Assembly: GCF_030851345.1 (NCBI RefSeq) | Contig: NZ_JALPNU010000006.1 | Location: 124,001-188,000 of the forward strand | Source: Marinifilum sp. D714 | GTDB taxonomy: Bacteria > Bacteroidota > Bacteroidia > Bacteroidales > Marinifilaceae | DNA: 64,000 bases | Direction of reading: 5' to 3' | Notes under the pieces: model-generated | What the model was told of the DNA's origin: nothing | The model's database searches: none | The model's input: only the letters and a program-made list of their open reading frames with translations | Shown here: positions 36,249-45,154 of the stretch, piece by piece | Layout: each line of letters starts with the position of its first letter | How positions within the stretch are numbered: the first letter of the stretch is position 1 | Position numbers and translations under genes: made by a program

Positions 36249-36490
36249 AGACATTCTCATCGCGGATTATTTGAATGTCTTATTTGTTGATATCTCATAA
36301 TATTTGAAATAGCTACCAACTATTTCAACACCACCCAAAATTAAGCCAATTAATTTTTACAGAGAACTATTGGAGCAATACTACTGTCGTAGTATCTAAT
36401 GTAATGCATTAGGATTGAAATTATGCACCAATTAGTTTTTGCCAAACGAAGAAATAAAGAAAACAGGGAAAGCTACCAACAATCCCTGTT
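36249..36490 (+). promoter_or_regulatory. Structured 5' leader of the second susC, five stem-loops
   Basis: Successive inverted repeats: AGACATTC/GAATGTCT (36249-36280), TTGAAATAG/CTATTTCAA (36304-36328), ATACTAC/GTAGTAT (36378-36395), CTAATG/CATTAG (36396-36412) and AACAGGGA/TCCCTGTT (36462-36490). The second and fifth have different stems yet both display the same loop sequence AGCTACCAAC (36311-36320 and 36471-36480). A leader this dense in hairpins, with a repeated loop, looks like a target for an RNA-binding protein, small RNA or ligand. No known riboswitch class is recognised. Confidence 0.55.
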
Positions 36491-36566
36491 ATCAAATATT
36501 AATCGTTTGTTGTTCTGAACGCTTAAATAAAGAACAACAAAACTAACTTTTAACGCATCTAAATTT

Positions 36567-39500
36567 ATGAAAAAAAACGCAAAAACTATTGCGCGGAATA
36601 CGTACGTGCAAAAGGGCTTGGTTTCATGGATCATGAAACTTTGCATCTTAGCTGTTTTGATTGGTCCTCAGTCGCTTCAAGCAGCCGGATCTATGAAAAC
36701 CAATGCAATTCAACAAAGCCAAAAAAACATTACGGGTAAGGTTGTTGATGAGCAAAATCTACCTTTAATTGGTGTTAACATTCTTGTAAAAGGAACTACT
36801 ATTGGTACAGTAACTGACTTTGATGGTAATTTCCAACTTGATGTTCCTGCAAATGGTGTTATCAAATTTTCATTCATTGGCTATGTTGATCAGGAAATTA
36901 CAATTGGCAATGAAACTACCCTAAACATAGTTCTTAAAGAAGATGTTCAGGGCTTGAACGAAGTAGTTGTAGTAGGTTATGGAACTCAGAAAAAATCTGA
37001 TTTAACTGGTGCTGTTGCTTCTGTAAAAGCAGAAGACTTAGCAAAAACTCCATCTTCGAATCCGGTAAATGCATTACAAGGTAAAGTAGCGGGGGTAACC
37101 ATTACCAAATATGGTGGAGCTCCGGGTGCAGGTTCAAACATTACTATCCGAGGAATTGGTACCATTGGCAACAACAATCCATTGTACATTATTGATGGAT
37201 TACCAGGTTCAATGTCATTGCTTAATCCTGATGACATTGCTTCTATTGAAGTTTTGAAGGATGGAGCTGCTGCTGCAATTTATGGTTCTCGTGCTGCAAA
37301 TGGTGTAGTTTTAATTACTACCAAAAAAGGAAAAGCTGGTAAAGTAAATGTTGATTTTAATATGCATATGGGATCGGTTAAGGCAATTGATCAATTAGAC
37401 TTATTGGATTCTGAAGGGTATGTAAAAGTACACAAGATGATGTATGAAAATGCCGGCGAAGCAATTCCTGCTTATGCAACTGATCCAATCACAGCTAATA
37501 CAGATTGGCAAGATGAAATAAATCAAACTGGGTTGCAACAATTCTATAACGTCAATATCAATGGAGGTAACGAGTTAGGTTATTATGGTCTTTCAGGAAG
37601 TTGGAATGATGAAGAAGGTTCTCTAATAGGTACTGAATATTTAAAAAAGACTTTACGTGCCAAATTGGGTATGAAAAAAGGTATTTTAAAAGTAGATGGT
37701 AACATTTCCTATGCTGAAACAAATTACAATTCTGTTGGAACCGATTTGAACAGCTCTTCACAGCTTAGATATTCTCTTTCCGACACTTACAAGCTAACAC
37801 CATTAATCTCTCCTTTTGATGAAGATGGAAATGTGCAGCTAACTTATGGGGATATGCCTGCAAATGCCAATCCTTATGCTAATTATAAAAACAGAAAAGG
37901 TGAAACTGACCTACAGTATTTTACAGCGAATGTAACTGGAAGACTTCAATTTACAGAATACTTATCGTACCAAGTAAACCTTGGTTTAGTAAATAGCAAT
38001 AAAACCAAATGGACTTACCATCCAAAATTTCAACGTAGCCCTAAAGATGGTGAAGATTGGATTTACTATGGAGAAGCAAGAAACAACTACCGCTCACAAA
38101 TCATGGAGCACTTGATCAACTTCAATAAAGATTTTGGCAAGCACTCTGTAACTTCTGTAATTGGTTATACCGCATCAAAAGATACAAACCACTGGATTGG
38201 AGCTAATGTAACGGGTAAAAAAACAGAATACTCTGCCGAAGACGATAATGTGGTAACCAACGATATCCCTGCAGGTTTCCTTGATCCAAATTTCTTGACT
38301 CTGAATGGAGGTGAAGGTGGTACTTACGATGCTTATGGTAGCAAGAATGAATATACTCGTACTTCAATCTTAGGTCGAATCAACTACTCATTCAACAACA
38401 AATATTTAGTACAAGTAACTGCTCGTCGAGATGGTTCTTCTAAATTTGGTGAAGACTCACGTTTCGGTACTTTCCCATCGGTAGCTTTAGGTTGGAGAAT
38501 TACTGAAGAAGACTTTATGTCGAACTACGATTTTATCGATAACCTGAAATTACGCGCATCTTGGGGTAAACTAGGTAATGAGGTAACACTTGATCTATAC
38601 TCATACCAAGCTTTAATCAGTTCGGGGACCGATTCAAATACAGGAGCTGTAAAAGGAACGGGTGCGAATCCATGGACAGGAAGCATTGCTCGTGATCTTG
38701 AAAACAAGGAATTGCAATGGGAAACCACAATTTCAAAAAACTTGGGTTTAGATTTTGCTCTCTTTAACTCGAAGGTTACAGGTACAATGAACTACTATAA
38801 CACAACAACAGAGGACATGTTGGTAGTTCGAAAATTACCAGGCTCAGCTGGTTTAAATGATCCTACTCTTAATGTTGGTGAGATCGAAAACAAAGGTCTT
38901 GAATTGGAGTTAGGCTATCACAAAAACCAAGGTGATTTCACATTTAATGTAAACGCTACTTTCACAACCATCAAGAATGAAGTAATTAGCTTAGCCAATA
39001 GCGATCAATCATTATTTGGTGAAGGCTTGAAATATGGTGATTCACACTTCCCAACCCAAACCAGAGTTGGTTCTGAAATTGGTGCTTTCTACCTGTATCA
39101 GACAGATGGAATCTTCCAATCGATGGATGAAATAAATGCACACGTAAACGAAGAAGGCGATTTATTACAAGCTAATGCAAAACCTGGTGATATTCGTTTT
39201 AGAGATATGAATGGTGATGGTGTTATCGACCCAGAAGATAAGGTTTATTCTGGCTCTGGCATTCCAGACTTCACTTACTCTATTAATTTCGACGCTAAAT
39301 ACAAGGGATTTGATTTCTCTATGATGTTCTATGGTGTTCAGGGTAATGAGTTGTATAATGGCAACCGCTACTATTTGGAAAATATGTCTGCAGGACAAAA
39401 CTTCCTTGCTTCAAGCTTAAACGCATGGACAGAAAACAACCGTAATACAAATGTTCCTAGAGCTGTATTGGGTGACCCGAATATGAATACAAGAGAATCA

Positions 39501-39758
39501 ACCAGATACCTTGAAGATGGTTCATTCTTAAGATTGAAGAACATTGAATTGGGATATACTTTACCAAAAGATGTGATCAGCAGAATTGGACTTACCAAAT
39601 GTAGAGTATATATAAATGCACAAAATATTTGGACAATGACTGATTACTCAGGTATTGATCCTGAAGTTGGACGTGGTGATGTTTTGAGTTTAGGTATCGA
39701 CCGTAGCTTCTATCCTATCAACAAATCATTCTTTGCTGGAGTTCAATTATCATTCTAA
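36567..39758 (+). CDS. SusC/RagA family TonB-dependent outer-membrane transporter (no STN domain)
   Basis: 1063 residues. An extended basic N-terminus and signal (I-L-A-V-L-I-G-P-Q-S-L-Q-A-A-G) precede a carboxypeptidase-D-like domain (about 53-130, G-K-V-V-D-E-Q-N-L-P-L-I-G-V-N-I), the plug (L-N-E-V-V-V-V-G-Y-G-T-Q-K-K-S-D, and A-A-A-I-Y-G-S-R-A-A-N-G-V), and the barrel ending G-V-Q-L-S-F. The STN domain of the other SusC is missing, in line with no sigma/FecR pair here. SusC proteins carry oligosaccharides or, as in RagA, peptides. The downstream peptidases make peptides the more likely cargo. Pairs with the SusD gene 17 bp downstream. Confidence 0.95.
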   Translation: MKKNAKTIARNTYVQKGLVSWIMKLCILAVLIGPQSLQAAGSMKTNAIQQSQKNITGKVVDEQNLPLIGVNILVKGTTIGTVTDFDGNFQLDVPANGVIKFSFIGYVDQEITIGNETTLNIVLKEDVQGLNEVVVVGYGTQKKSDLTGAVASVKAEDLAKTPSSNPVNALQGKVAGVTITKYGGAPGAGSNITIRGIGTIGNNNPLYIIDGLPGSMSLLNPDDIASIEVLKDGAAAAIYGSRAANGVVLITTKKGKAGKVNVDFNMHMGSVKAIDQLDLLDSEGYVKVHKMMYENAGEAIPAYATDPITANTDWQDEINQTGLQQFYNVNINGGNELGYYGLSGSWNDEEGSLIGTEYLKKTLRAKLGMKKGILKVDGNISYAETNYNSVGTDLNSSSQLRYSLSDTYKLTPLISPFDEDGNVQLTYGDMPANANPYANYKNRKGETDLQYFTANVTGRLQFTEYLSYQVNLGLVNSNKTKWTYHPKFQRSPKDGEDWIYYGEARNNYRSQIMEHLINFNKDFGKHSVTSVIGYTASKDTNHWIGANVTGKKTEYSAEDDNVVTNDIPAGFLDPNFLTLNGGEGGTYDAYGSKNEYTRTSILGRINYSFNNKYLVQVTARRDGSSKFGEDSRFGTFPSVALGWRITEEDFMSNYDFIDNLKLRASWGKLGNEVTLDLYSYQALISSGTDSNTGAVKGTGANPWTGSIARDLENKELQWETTISKNLGLDFALFNSKVTGTMNYYNTTTEDMLVVRKLPGSAGLNDPTLNVGEIENKGLELELGYHKNQGDFTFNVNATFTTIKNEVISLANSDQSLFGEGLKYGDSHFPTQTRVGSEIGAFYLYQTDGIFQSMDEINAHVNEEGDLLQANAKPGDIRFRDMNGDGVIDPEDKVYSGSGIPDFTYSINFDAKYKGFDFSMMFYGVQGNELYNGNRYYLENMSAGQNFLASSLNAWTENNRNTNVPRAVLGDPNMNTRESTRYLEDGSFLRLKNIELGYTLPKDVISRIGLTKCRVYINAQNIWTMTDYSGIDPEVGRGDVLSLGIDRSFYPINKSFFAGVQLSF

Positions 39759-39775
39759 CCAACAACAAAAAAAAC

Positions 39776-41311
39776 ATGAAAAAATTATTATATATACTTA
39801 GTGCAAGTATCCTGTTAGGATTGTCTTCATGTGATGAGGATTTTATGGATACAAAATCACCAGATCAATTGACTGGAGACAGCTTTTGGAGAAATGTAAG
39901 TGACGCCGAAGCTGGTTTGGCTGCTGCCTACTCGCAATTAGAATGTGCAACAAGTTACTGGGGTTTTGCAGAAATTAAATTTCCTGTTGAGATGTACCCT
40001 TCAGATTTAGTAAGAATAGGTGGTGACGCTTACAACTATGAAGATTGGTTATCAATCTACAACTTTAACGTAAACTCTGCGAACACACAAACTACTTCTT
40101 ACTGGAATATCCATTACAAAGGAATCAACTTTGCCAACCAGGTAATCGAAAAGGTTGGTGAAATGACCGAGGAGCAAATCGATCAAACAAAGAAAAATGA
40201 AATAATTGCCGAAGCTCATTTCTTAAGAGGATACTATCATCTAAAGCTTCTATTAGCTTGGGAAAAGATTATAGTAAGAGATGCTTATCCTAAAGGCCTT
40301 TCTGATATCGATAAAGCCTTAAGTGAAAGATCTGAATGTTGGAACTTTATTATAGCTGATTTTGAAAAAGCTACAAAAAATCTGCCTGCCTCTTATGATG
40401 CACAAAATGTTGGTAGAGCAACCAAATGGGCTGCGTTTGCATACCTTGGAAAAGCAAACCTTTTCCGTGCTGGAGAAGATAGTGCAAATGCAACCGAATA
40501 TTACAAAGCTGCTAAATCAGCTTTAGCAGAAGTTGTAGGTTCAAACAATTTCTCTTTGGTAGATAACTTCATTAGCATGTTTAATGGTACTAATCAAAAC
40601 TCAAGTGAAGCAGTTTTCGAGTTACAGTTATCCAATAATACCGATAATGGTGCTTGGTTCAAGTTCCCACATCACCGTTGGATCAAACCTAAAGGCTTGT
40701 TTGGATGGGACGAAATTGCTGGTAGTGATTTCTTATTAGAAGAATTCAAAAAGGAAGGTAAAGTAACTACTGATGGTCGCTATGATCACCGCTCTTACGC
40801 CACTCTATTCTTTGATGATGAATACTTTAATGACTCAAGCAACCCAAGAGTTTACGGTTATACATTCAGAGAATGGTGGGACGCAAGTAGCACTGCATAC
40901 GACTATACAGGCTTCAGAAAATACTTGCCATCAACTAAAAGTGATCTGGATGCCTACAGTCACGGTAACAATATGCCTTTAATGAGATATGCAGATGTAT
41001 TGTTAATGTATGCCGAAACATTAAACGAACTTGATGAAACTTCATCAGCAATACCTCATATTAATAATGTGAGAGCTATACATGGTGGGCTACCTTCTAT
41101 GACAGGAAGTGATAAAGCGGCTGTTAAGGCACAAATTGAACATGAAAGAATTTGTGAATTTGCTATGGAAGGATCTCGTTTCCACGACTTACGTCGATGG
41201 GGAAAACTAAATGAAACCATGGCAGCACATGGAAGAACAGGAATAACTGATGCATCACACTTCTTCCCGATTCCTGAATCAGAAGTAAACTCAAACAACG
41301 AAATAGAGTAG
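39776..41311 (+). CDS. SusD/RagB family substrate-binding lipoprotein
   Basis: 511-residue partner of the SusC upstream. Lipobox L-S-S-C followed by D-E-D-F-M-D, an acidic surface-export pattern. Family marks are the helix pair with A-E-A-H-F-L-R-G-Y-Y-H-L-K-L-L (the A-E-A-x-F-L-R-A-x-x-Y-F type block), G-R-A-T-K-W-A-A-F-A-Y-L-G-K, M-R-Y-A-D-V-L-L-M-Y-A-E-T-L-N-E and H-E-R-I-C-E-F-A-M-E-G-S-R-F-H-D-L-R-R-W-G. A hairpin at 41341 follows, so transcription of the next genes may be partly attenuated. Ligand probably a peptide or glycopeptide, judged from context. Confidence 0.93.
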   Translation: MKKLLYILSASILLGLSSCDEDFMDTKSPDQLTGDSFWRNVSDAEAGLAAAYSQLECATSYWGFAEIKFPVEMYPSDLVRIGGDAYNYEDWLSIYNFNVNSANTQTTSYWNIHYKGINFANQVIEKVGEMTEEQIDQTKKNEIIAEAHFLRGYYHLKLLLAWEKIIVRDAYPKGLSDIDKALSERSECWNFIIADFEKATKNLPASYDAQNVGRATKWAAFAYLGKANLFRAGEDSANATEYYKAAKSALAEVVGSNNFSLVDNFISMFNGTNQNSSEAVFELQLSNNTDNGAWFKFPHHRWIKPKGLFGWDEIAGSDFLLEEFKKEGKVTTDGRYDHRSYATLFFDDEYFNDSSNPRVYGYTFREWWDASSTAYDYTGFRKYLPSTKSDLDAYSHGNNMPLMRYADVLLMYAETLNELDETSSAIPHINNVRAIHGGLPSMTGSDKAAVKAQIEHERICEFAMEGSRFHDLRRWGKLNETMAAHGRTGITDASHFFPIPESEVNSNNEIE

Positions 41312-41340
41312 ATTAGGTTAGTTAGTTAATTATTAAATCA

Positions 41341-41374
41341 GAAGTGCCCTCCGTTTGTTGAGGGCACTTCATTT
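41341..41374 (+). terminator. Stem-loop after susD, partial terminator
   Basis: GAAGTGCCCT (41341-41350), 10-nt loop, AGGGCACTTC (41361-41370), then ATTTGATT. The stem is strong and the T-run weak, so partial read-through into the exporter genes is plausible. Confidence 0.65.
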
Positions 41375-41443
41375 GATTAGCCAATCTAACATTACGATAA
41401 AATTTAAGTAAATTCACCCCGAAGAACAAAAAGATTATTTATC

Positions 41444-41716
41444 ATGATTACAGTTTTAGTATTAATGACCTTAGGTATCGGCTTGGGTTTTTTCGTAGGG
41501 AAGTTTCCGAAAGTGATTAAAGGAGTCGACAAAATGACTACATGGTCAATTTATTTACTTCTGTTCCTTTTAGGTATAGGGGTAGGATTAAATGAGAAAA
41601 TCATTAACAACTTGCATACAATTGGATTACAAGCACTAATTCTAACGATTGGTGCCATTGTGGGTAGCTTGGTTTTCGCATACATCACCTACAAGTTATT
41701 TTTTAAAAGTAAATAA
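41444..41716 (+). CDS. LysO-family exporter, N-terminal part as a separate protein
   Basis: 90-residue membrane protein with three hydrophobic helices, matching the N-terminal domain of the LysO (YbjE, DUF340) lysine exporter. Key stretch: I-Y-L-L-L-F-L-L-G-I-G-V-G-L-N, which recurs in the next protein as L-Y-L-L-M-F-L-V-G-I-G-I-G-A-D. In E. coli LysO is one chain of about 299 residues; here it is split over two genes 24 bp apart, as in other Bacteroidota. It exports lysine or a similar cationic amino acid. In a peptide-using locus it would relieve build-up of an amino acid set free in excess. Confidence 0.78.
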   Translation: MITVLVLMTLGIGLGFFVGKFPKVIKGVDKMTTWSIYLLLFLLGIGVGLNEKIINNLHTIGLQALILTIGAIVGSLVFAYITYKLFFKSK

Positions 41717-41740
41717 GCCAACCACAGAATAATTTTTACC

Positions 41741-42346
41741 ATGAAAAACAGCCTTATCATACTTGGATTTTTTGCCTTGGGATTGATCTTGGGTTTAACA
41801 AGATTTCTTCCAGAAGTAATTATGGAATCAGATTTTTCACTATTTGCTCTTTACTTACTGATGTTTTTAGTTGGTATTGGAATTGGTGCTGACCGATCAT
41901 CCTGGAGAGTAATTAAAGAAACCAATATTAAAATCATACTTGTCCCGTTATGTGTTATCATTGGATCGTTGGTTGGGGTTGGAGCAATTTCAATATTTAC
42001 TCCAGAAATTCAATTAAAAGAAGCTTTGGCTGTTGGTGCTGGTTTCGGATACTATAGTTTATCTTCTATTTTCATTACTCAAATTAGTGGAGAAACACTA
42101 GGTGTAATCGCTCTACTTTCTAACATTTTACGTGAAATAATAACCTTACTTGCTGTACCTATTTTTGTAAAATATTTTGGCAAGCTTGCCGGTATTGCTT
42201 CGGGTGGTGCTACAGCAATGGATACAACACTTCCAATCATCTCAAAATATACAGGTAAAGAATGGGCCATTATTGCAATTTTCAGTGGAATTGTATTAAC
42301 CATTCTTGTTCCATTTCTTGTTCCATTTATACTTGAAGTCCTTTAA
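41741..42346 (+). CDS. LysO-family amino acid exporter, C-terminal part
   Basis: 201-residue inner-membrane protein with about six helices, the main domain of the LysO (YbjE) exporter. Marks are A-V-G-A-G-F-G-Y-Y-S-L-S-S and the A-S-G-G-A-T-A-M-D-T-T-L-P stretch, the conserved LysO core. The first 60 residues resemble the small protein encoded upstream, so the family repeat is still visible. Lysine is the known substrate of the family; hydroxylysine would be an attractive candidate here but is only a guess. Followed by a terminator-like hairpin at 42460. Confidence 0.85.
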   Translation: MKNSLIILGFFALGLILGLTRFLPEVIMESDFSLFALYLLMFLVGIGIGADRSSWRVIKETNIKIILVPLCVIIGSLVGVGAISIFTPEIQLKEALAVGAGFGYYSLSSIFITQISGETLGVIALLSNILREIITLLAVPIFVKYFGKLAGIASGGATAMDTTLPIISKYTGKEWAIIAIFSGIVLTILVPFLVPFILEVL

Positions 42347-42459
42347 TAATAAAACCAAGTTCAACCTATATTCAATAAATATCAAATTTGTTCCTTCTCA
42401 ATTCATGCTTCTACATATAAAATAACCTCTGAAAAACTACCATCCAAAAATCTAGAATT

Positions 42460-42497
42460 ATAACTGATTAATAATTATTTAAATCAGTTATAGTTTT
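42460..42497 (+). terminator. Terminator-like stem-loop after the exporter genes
   Basis: ATAACTGATT (42460-42469), 12-nt loop, AATCAGTTAT (42482-42491), then AGTTTTT. AT-rich stem, moderate strength. It marks the end of the SusC-to-exporter unit. Confidence 0.6.
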
Positions 42498-42596
42498 TAC
42501 AATTTTAAAATAATTATTTGCATTTTTTTTCTAAATTTACCCAAGACAAATTCAATTGTATGTTTTTATTTAATGACTATATAACACACTACAATG

Positions 42597-42632
42597 ATTC
42601 GTACAAAGGATTGTACGAATGCTGGATTTGTT
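42597..42632 (+). promoter_or_regulatory. Leader hairpin before the peptidase genes, shared with the susC leader
   Basis: ATTCGTACAA (42597-42606), loop AGGA, TTGTACGAAT (42611-42620), a perfect 10-bp stem without a T-run. The order ATTC, 7 nt, GGATT, 4 nt, GAATG, 4 nt, ATTTGTT (42597-42632) recurs with identical spacing in the susC leader (36253-36288). The gap 42347-42746 holds no gene; a weaker hairpin lies at 42690-42718. Confidence 0.5.
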
Positions 42633-42746
42633 AATCTCCCCCTTCTACAAGAACATTTCAGATATTTTTATTTATCAACAACTTATGCTTTCTATTGGAA
42701 TCATTGTATCCTTTAGAATTTAATACAGCACCATAAACCCAACCTT

Positions 42747-44129
42747 ATGTTTACGAAAGAAACTTATCAAAAACGTAGAGAATTATTAAAATCGACGGTA
42801 AAATCAGGCATTCTTCTATTTTTAGGAAATGATGAATGCGGAATGAATTATGCCGATAACACATACCATTACCGTCAGGACAGTACATTCTTGTATTTCT
42901 TTGGATCTGATTATGCTGGCTTAAACGCAATAATCGATATCAATGAAAACAGAGAAATTATTTTCGGAGATGAACTAAGCATCGATCACATTGTTTGGAT
43001 GGGAACCCAGCCAACCATCAAAGAAAAAAGTGAAGCTGTAGGTATTTATGAAACAGCTCCTAGTAATGAACTTCAAGATTATTTAACTAAAGCAAGCTCG
43101 CAAGGAAGAAAAATACATTACTTGCCTCCTTATCGACCTGAACATCAGGTTAAGTTGCTTAACTGGTTGAATATTCATCCAAATCAAGCCGTAGAGAAAG
43201 CATCCGCAGAATTTATTCAAGCAGTTGTAAATCAAAGAAATTATAAATCTGAAGAAGAAATCATTCAGATTGAAGAAGCAGTAAACATTACGGCTGACAT
43301 GCACCTTACTGCCATGAGAATGGCTAAACCTGGAATGAAAGAATCGGAAATTGCAGCTGCAGTACAAGAGGTTGCCATTAAAGCCGGAGGACAGCTTTCA
43401 TTTCCAACCATTGCTACAATAAATGGACAGACACTTCACAATCACTATCATGGGAACACAATTAAAAGTGGCGATATGGTTTTAATTGATTGTGGTGCTG
43501 AAAATGGCATGCATTACGCAGGTGATATGTCGAGTACTTTCCCTGTGGGCAAAACTTTCACAGAACGTCAAAGAGAAATTTATCAAATCGCATTAAATGC
43601 ACATGAAGCTGCTATTGCGGAACTAAGACCAGGTGTTCGATTTAAAGATGTACACTTGAAAGCTTGTAAAACCATTGCTGAAGGAATGAAACAAATGGGT
43701 TTCATGAAAGGCGATATGGATGAAGCTGTTCAGCAAGGTGCTCATGCTCTATTTTTCCAATGTGGACTTGGACATATGATGGGCTTGGATGTTCATGATA
43801 TGGAAAACCTTGGAGAAGTATATGTAGGTTATAATGGTGAAGCTAAAAGTACTCAGTTTGGCTTAAAATCATTACGACTGGGAAGAGAACTAGAACCTGG
43901 ATTCGTTTTGACAATCGAACCGGGAATCTATTTTATTCCGGAATTAATTGACAGATGGAAAGCTGAAAAGAAATTCACCGATTTTATCAATTACGATAAA
44001 GTAGAACAATATAAAGATTTTGGAGGCTTAAGAAATGAGGAAGATTTCTTAATTACCAATGATGGAGCTCGTCTTTTAGGTAAGCCTATTCCAAAAACCA
44101 TTGAAGATGTAGAATCTCAAAGATCATAG
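42747..44129 (+). CDS. Xaa-Pro aminopeptidase (M24B, PepP-type)
   Basis: Removes the N-terminal residue from peptides with proline in second position, a cut most aminopeptidases cannot make. 460 residues, no signal peptide, so cytoplasmic. An N-terminal AMP_N domain (about 1-140) precedes the pita-bread metal domain with ligands D248 (V-L-I-D-C-G), D260, H343 (L-G-H-M-M-G-L-D-V-H-D), E391 (L-T-I-E-P-G-I-Y) and E431 (L-R-N-E-E-D). These bind two Mn or Co ions. First gene of the peptidase run, 65 bp before the reductase gene with a hairpin between. Fits use of proline-rich peptides brought in through SusC. Confidence 0.93.
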   Translation: MFTKETYQKRRELLKSTVKSGILLFLGNDECGMNYADNTYHYRQDSTFLYFFGSDYAGLNAIIDINENREIIFGDELSIDHIVWMGTQPTIKEKSEAVGIYETAPSNELQDYLTKASSQGRKIHYLPPYRPEHQVKLLNWLNIHPNQAVEKASAEFIQAVVNQRNYKSEEEIIQIEEAVNITADMHLTAMRMAKPGMKESEIAAAVQEVAIKAGGQLSFPTIATINGQTLHNHYHGNTIKSGDMVLIDCGAENGMHYAGDMSSTFPVGKTFTERQREIYQIALNAHEAAIAELRPGVRFKDVHLKACKTIAEGMKQMGFMKGDMDEAVQQGAHALFFQCGLGHMMGLDVHDMENLGEVYVGYNGEAKSTQFGLKSLRLGRELEPGFVLTIEPGIYFIPELIDRWKAEKKFTDFINYDKVEQYKDFGGLRNEEDFLITNDGARLLGKPIPKTIEDVESQRS

Positions 44130-44148
44130 TTAGTTTTTGTTTCCATCA

Positions 44149-44188
44149 GGAGGGTGAGAACTTTAGAAACTCCCCTCCGCCATTTTTG
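44149..44188 (+). terminator. Stem-loop between peptidase and reductase genes
   Basis: GGAGGG (44149-44154) pairs with CCCTCC (44173-44178), extended by GAG/CTC with one bulge, and followed by GCCATTTTTG. It could act as an attenuator; the close spacing of the next genes suggests that read-through occurs. Confidence 0.5.
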
Positions 44189-44193
44189 AATCC

Positions 44194-45153
44194 ATGCTAA
44201 TTCTCAACCAAAAACAAATAGAAAGCCTACACTCAAGAAGTGAGGTTCTGGAAGCAATAGAAAAGGCATTTAATGTATTTCATGAAGGCAATTTTAATAT
44301 GCCAGATAGAATGCATGCACACTACGATGACATCACCCTATTGTTGATGCCATGCTTTACAAGTGAGTATTTCGGCACAAAATTGGTTAGTGTAAATCCC
44401 AAAAATCAAGCGATTGGGAAACCTTCCATTTATGGGAACATGATTTTAAATGATTCCGAAACAGGTGAACCTTTGGCGCTATTAAACGGGGCAGCTTTAA
44501 CAGCCATAAGAACTGGTGCTGTTGGCGCAACTGGCATGAAATACATCAGCAAAGAATCATCCGAAAGTGTTGGAATTATTGGCACAGGAACTCAAGGATT
44601 TACTCAAACATTATTTGCTTGTGCTGTGCGTCCCATAAAAAAAATCAATGTATTTGATTTGGATGACAAGAAACGATCAGACTTCATCAATAAACTTCAA
44701 GAAAAATTACCTGGAATTGAAATTCACGCGATGAATTCTTCAGAAGAATTGGTCAATGAATCTGATATCATCGTTTGTGCAACAAGCTCAGAAAATCCGG
44801 TAATTCCAAATGATCCCAATTTACTTAAAGACAAATGCTTTATTGGGATTGGATCATACAAACCAAACATGAGAGAATTCCCAGATGCTCTGTTTTCACT
44901 AATCACAAAGGTATGGGTGGATACACCTTTTGCAGCCAAAGAAAGTGGCGATATCGCAACGCCTCTGGAAAATAATCTCATACAGGAAAACCAGGTAAAT
45001 ACCATTAGTAATTTGGTTGCTAACAAGCAATATGACCAAAGCGGAACAAGCTTTTTTAAATCAGTAGGAATGGCACTGTTTGATGTCGTTGTAGCTGAAT
45101 ATTTGTACAAAAAAGCAATTAAAGAAAATATCGGAACCCAAGCAGACTTATAA
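44194..45153 (+). CDS. Ornithine cyclodeaminase/mu-crystallin family reductase, likely pyrroline-2-carboxylate reductase
   Basis: 319-residue cytoplasmic NAD(P)-dependent enzyme. The Rossmann loop is V-G-I-I-G-T-G-T-Q-G (127-135); carboxylate-binding K63 and R106 (A-L-T-A-I-R-T-G-A) are in family positions. The family includes ornithine cyclodeaminase, alanine dehydrogenase and the Delta1-pyrroline-2-carboxylate reductase (LhpI) that makes L-proline. With a predicted trans-3-hydroxyproline dehydratase two genes downstream, the last role is favoured: the dehydratase product is exactly the substrate of this reductase. It ends one base before the ATG of the S9 peptidase, so the two are translationally coupled. 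Ornithine cyclodeaminase remains the alternative. Confidence 0.8.
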   Translation: MLILNQKQIESLHSRSEVLEAIEKAFNVFHEGNFNMPDRMHAHYDDITLLLMPCFTSEYFGTKLVSVNPKNQAIGKPSIYGNMILNDSETGEPLALLNGAALTAIRTGAVGATGMKYISKESSESVGIIGTGTQGFTQTLFACAVRPIKKINVFDLDDKKRSDFINKLQEKLPGIEIHAMNSSEELVNESDIIVCATSSENPVIPNDPNLLKDKCFIGIGSYKPNMREFPDALFSLITKVWVDTPFAAKESGDIATPLENNLIQENQVNTISNLVANKQYDQSGTSFFKSVGMALFDVVVAEYLYKKAIKENIGTQADL

Positions 45154-45154
45154 A

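Noticed and set aside
41341-42497. CRISPR or tandem-repeat array suggested by the repeated hairpins in this area
   Set aside because: The hairpins differ in sequence and spacing and there are no regular direct repeats with spacers.
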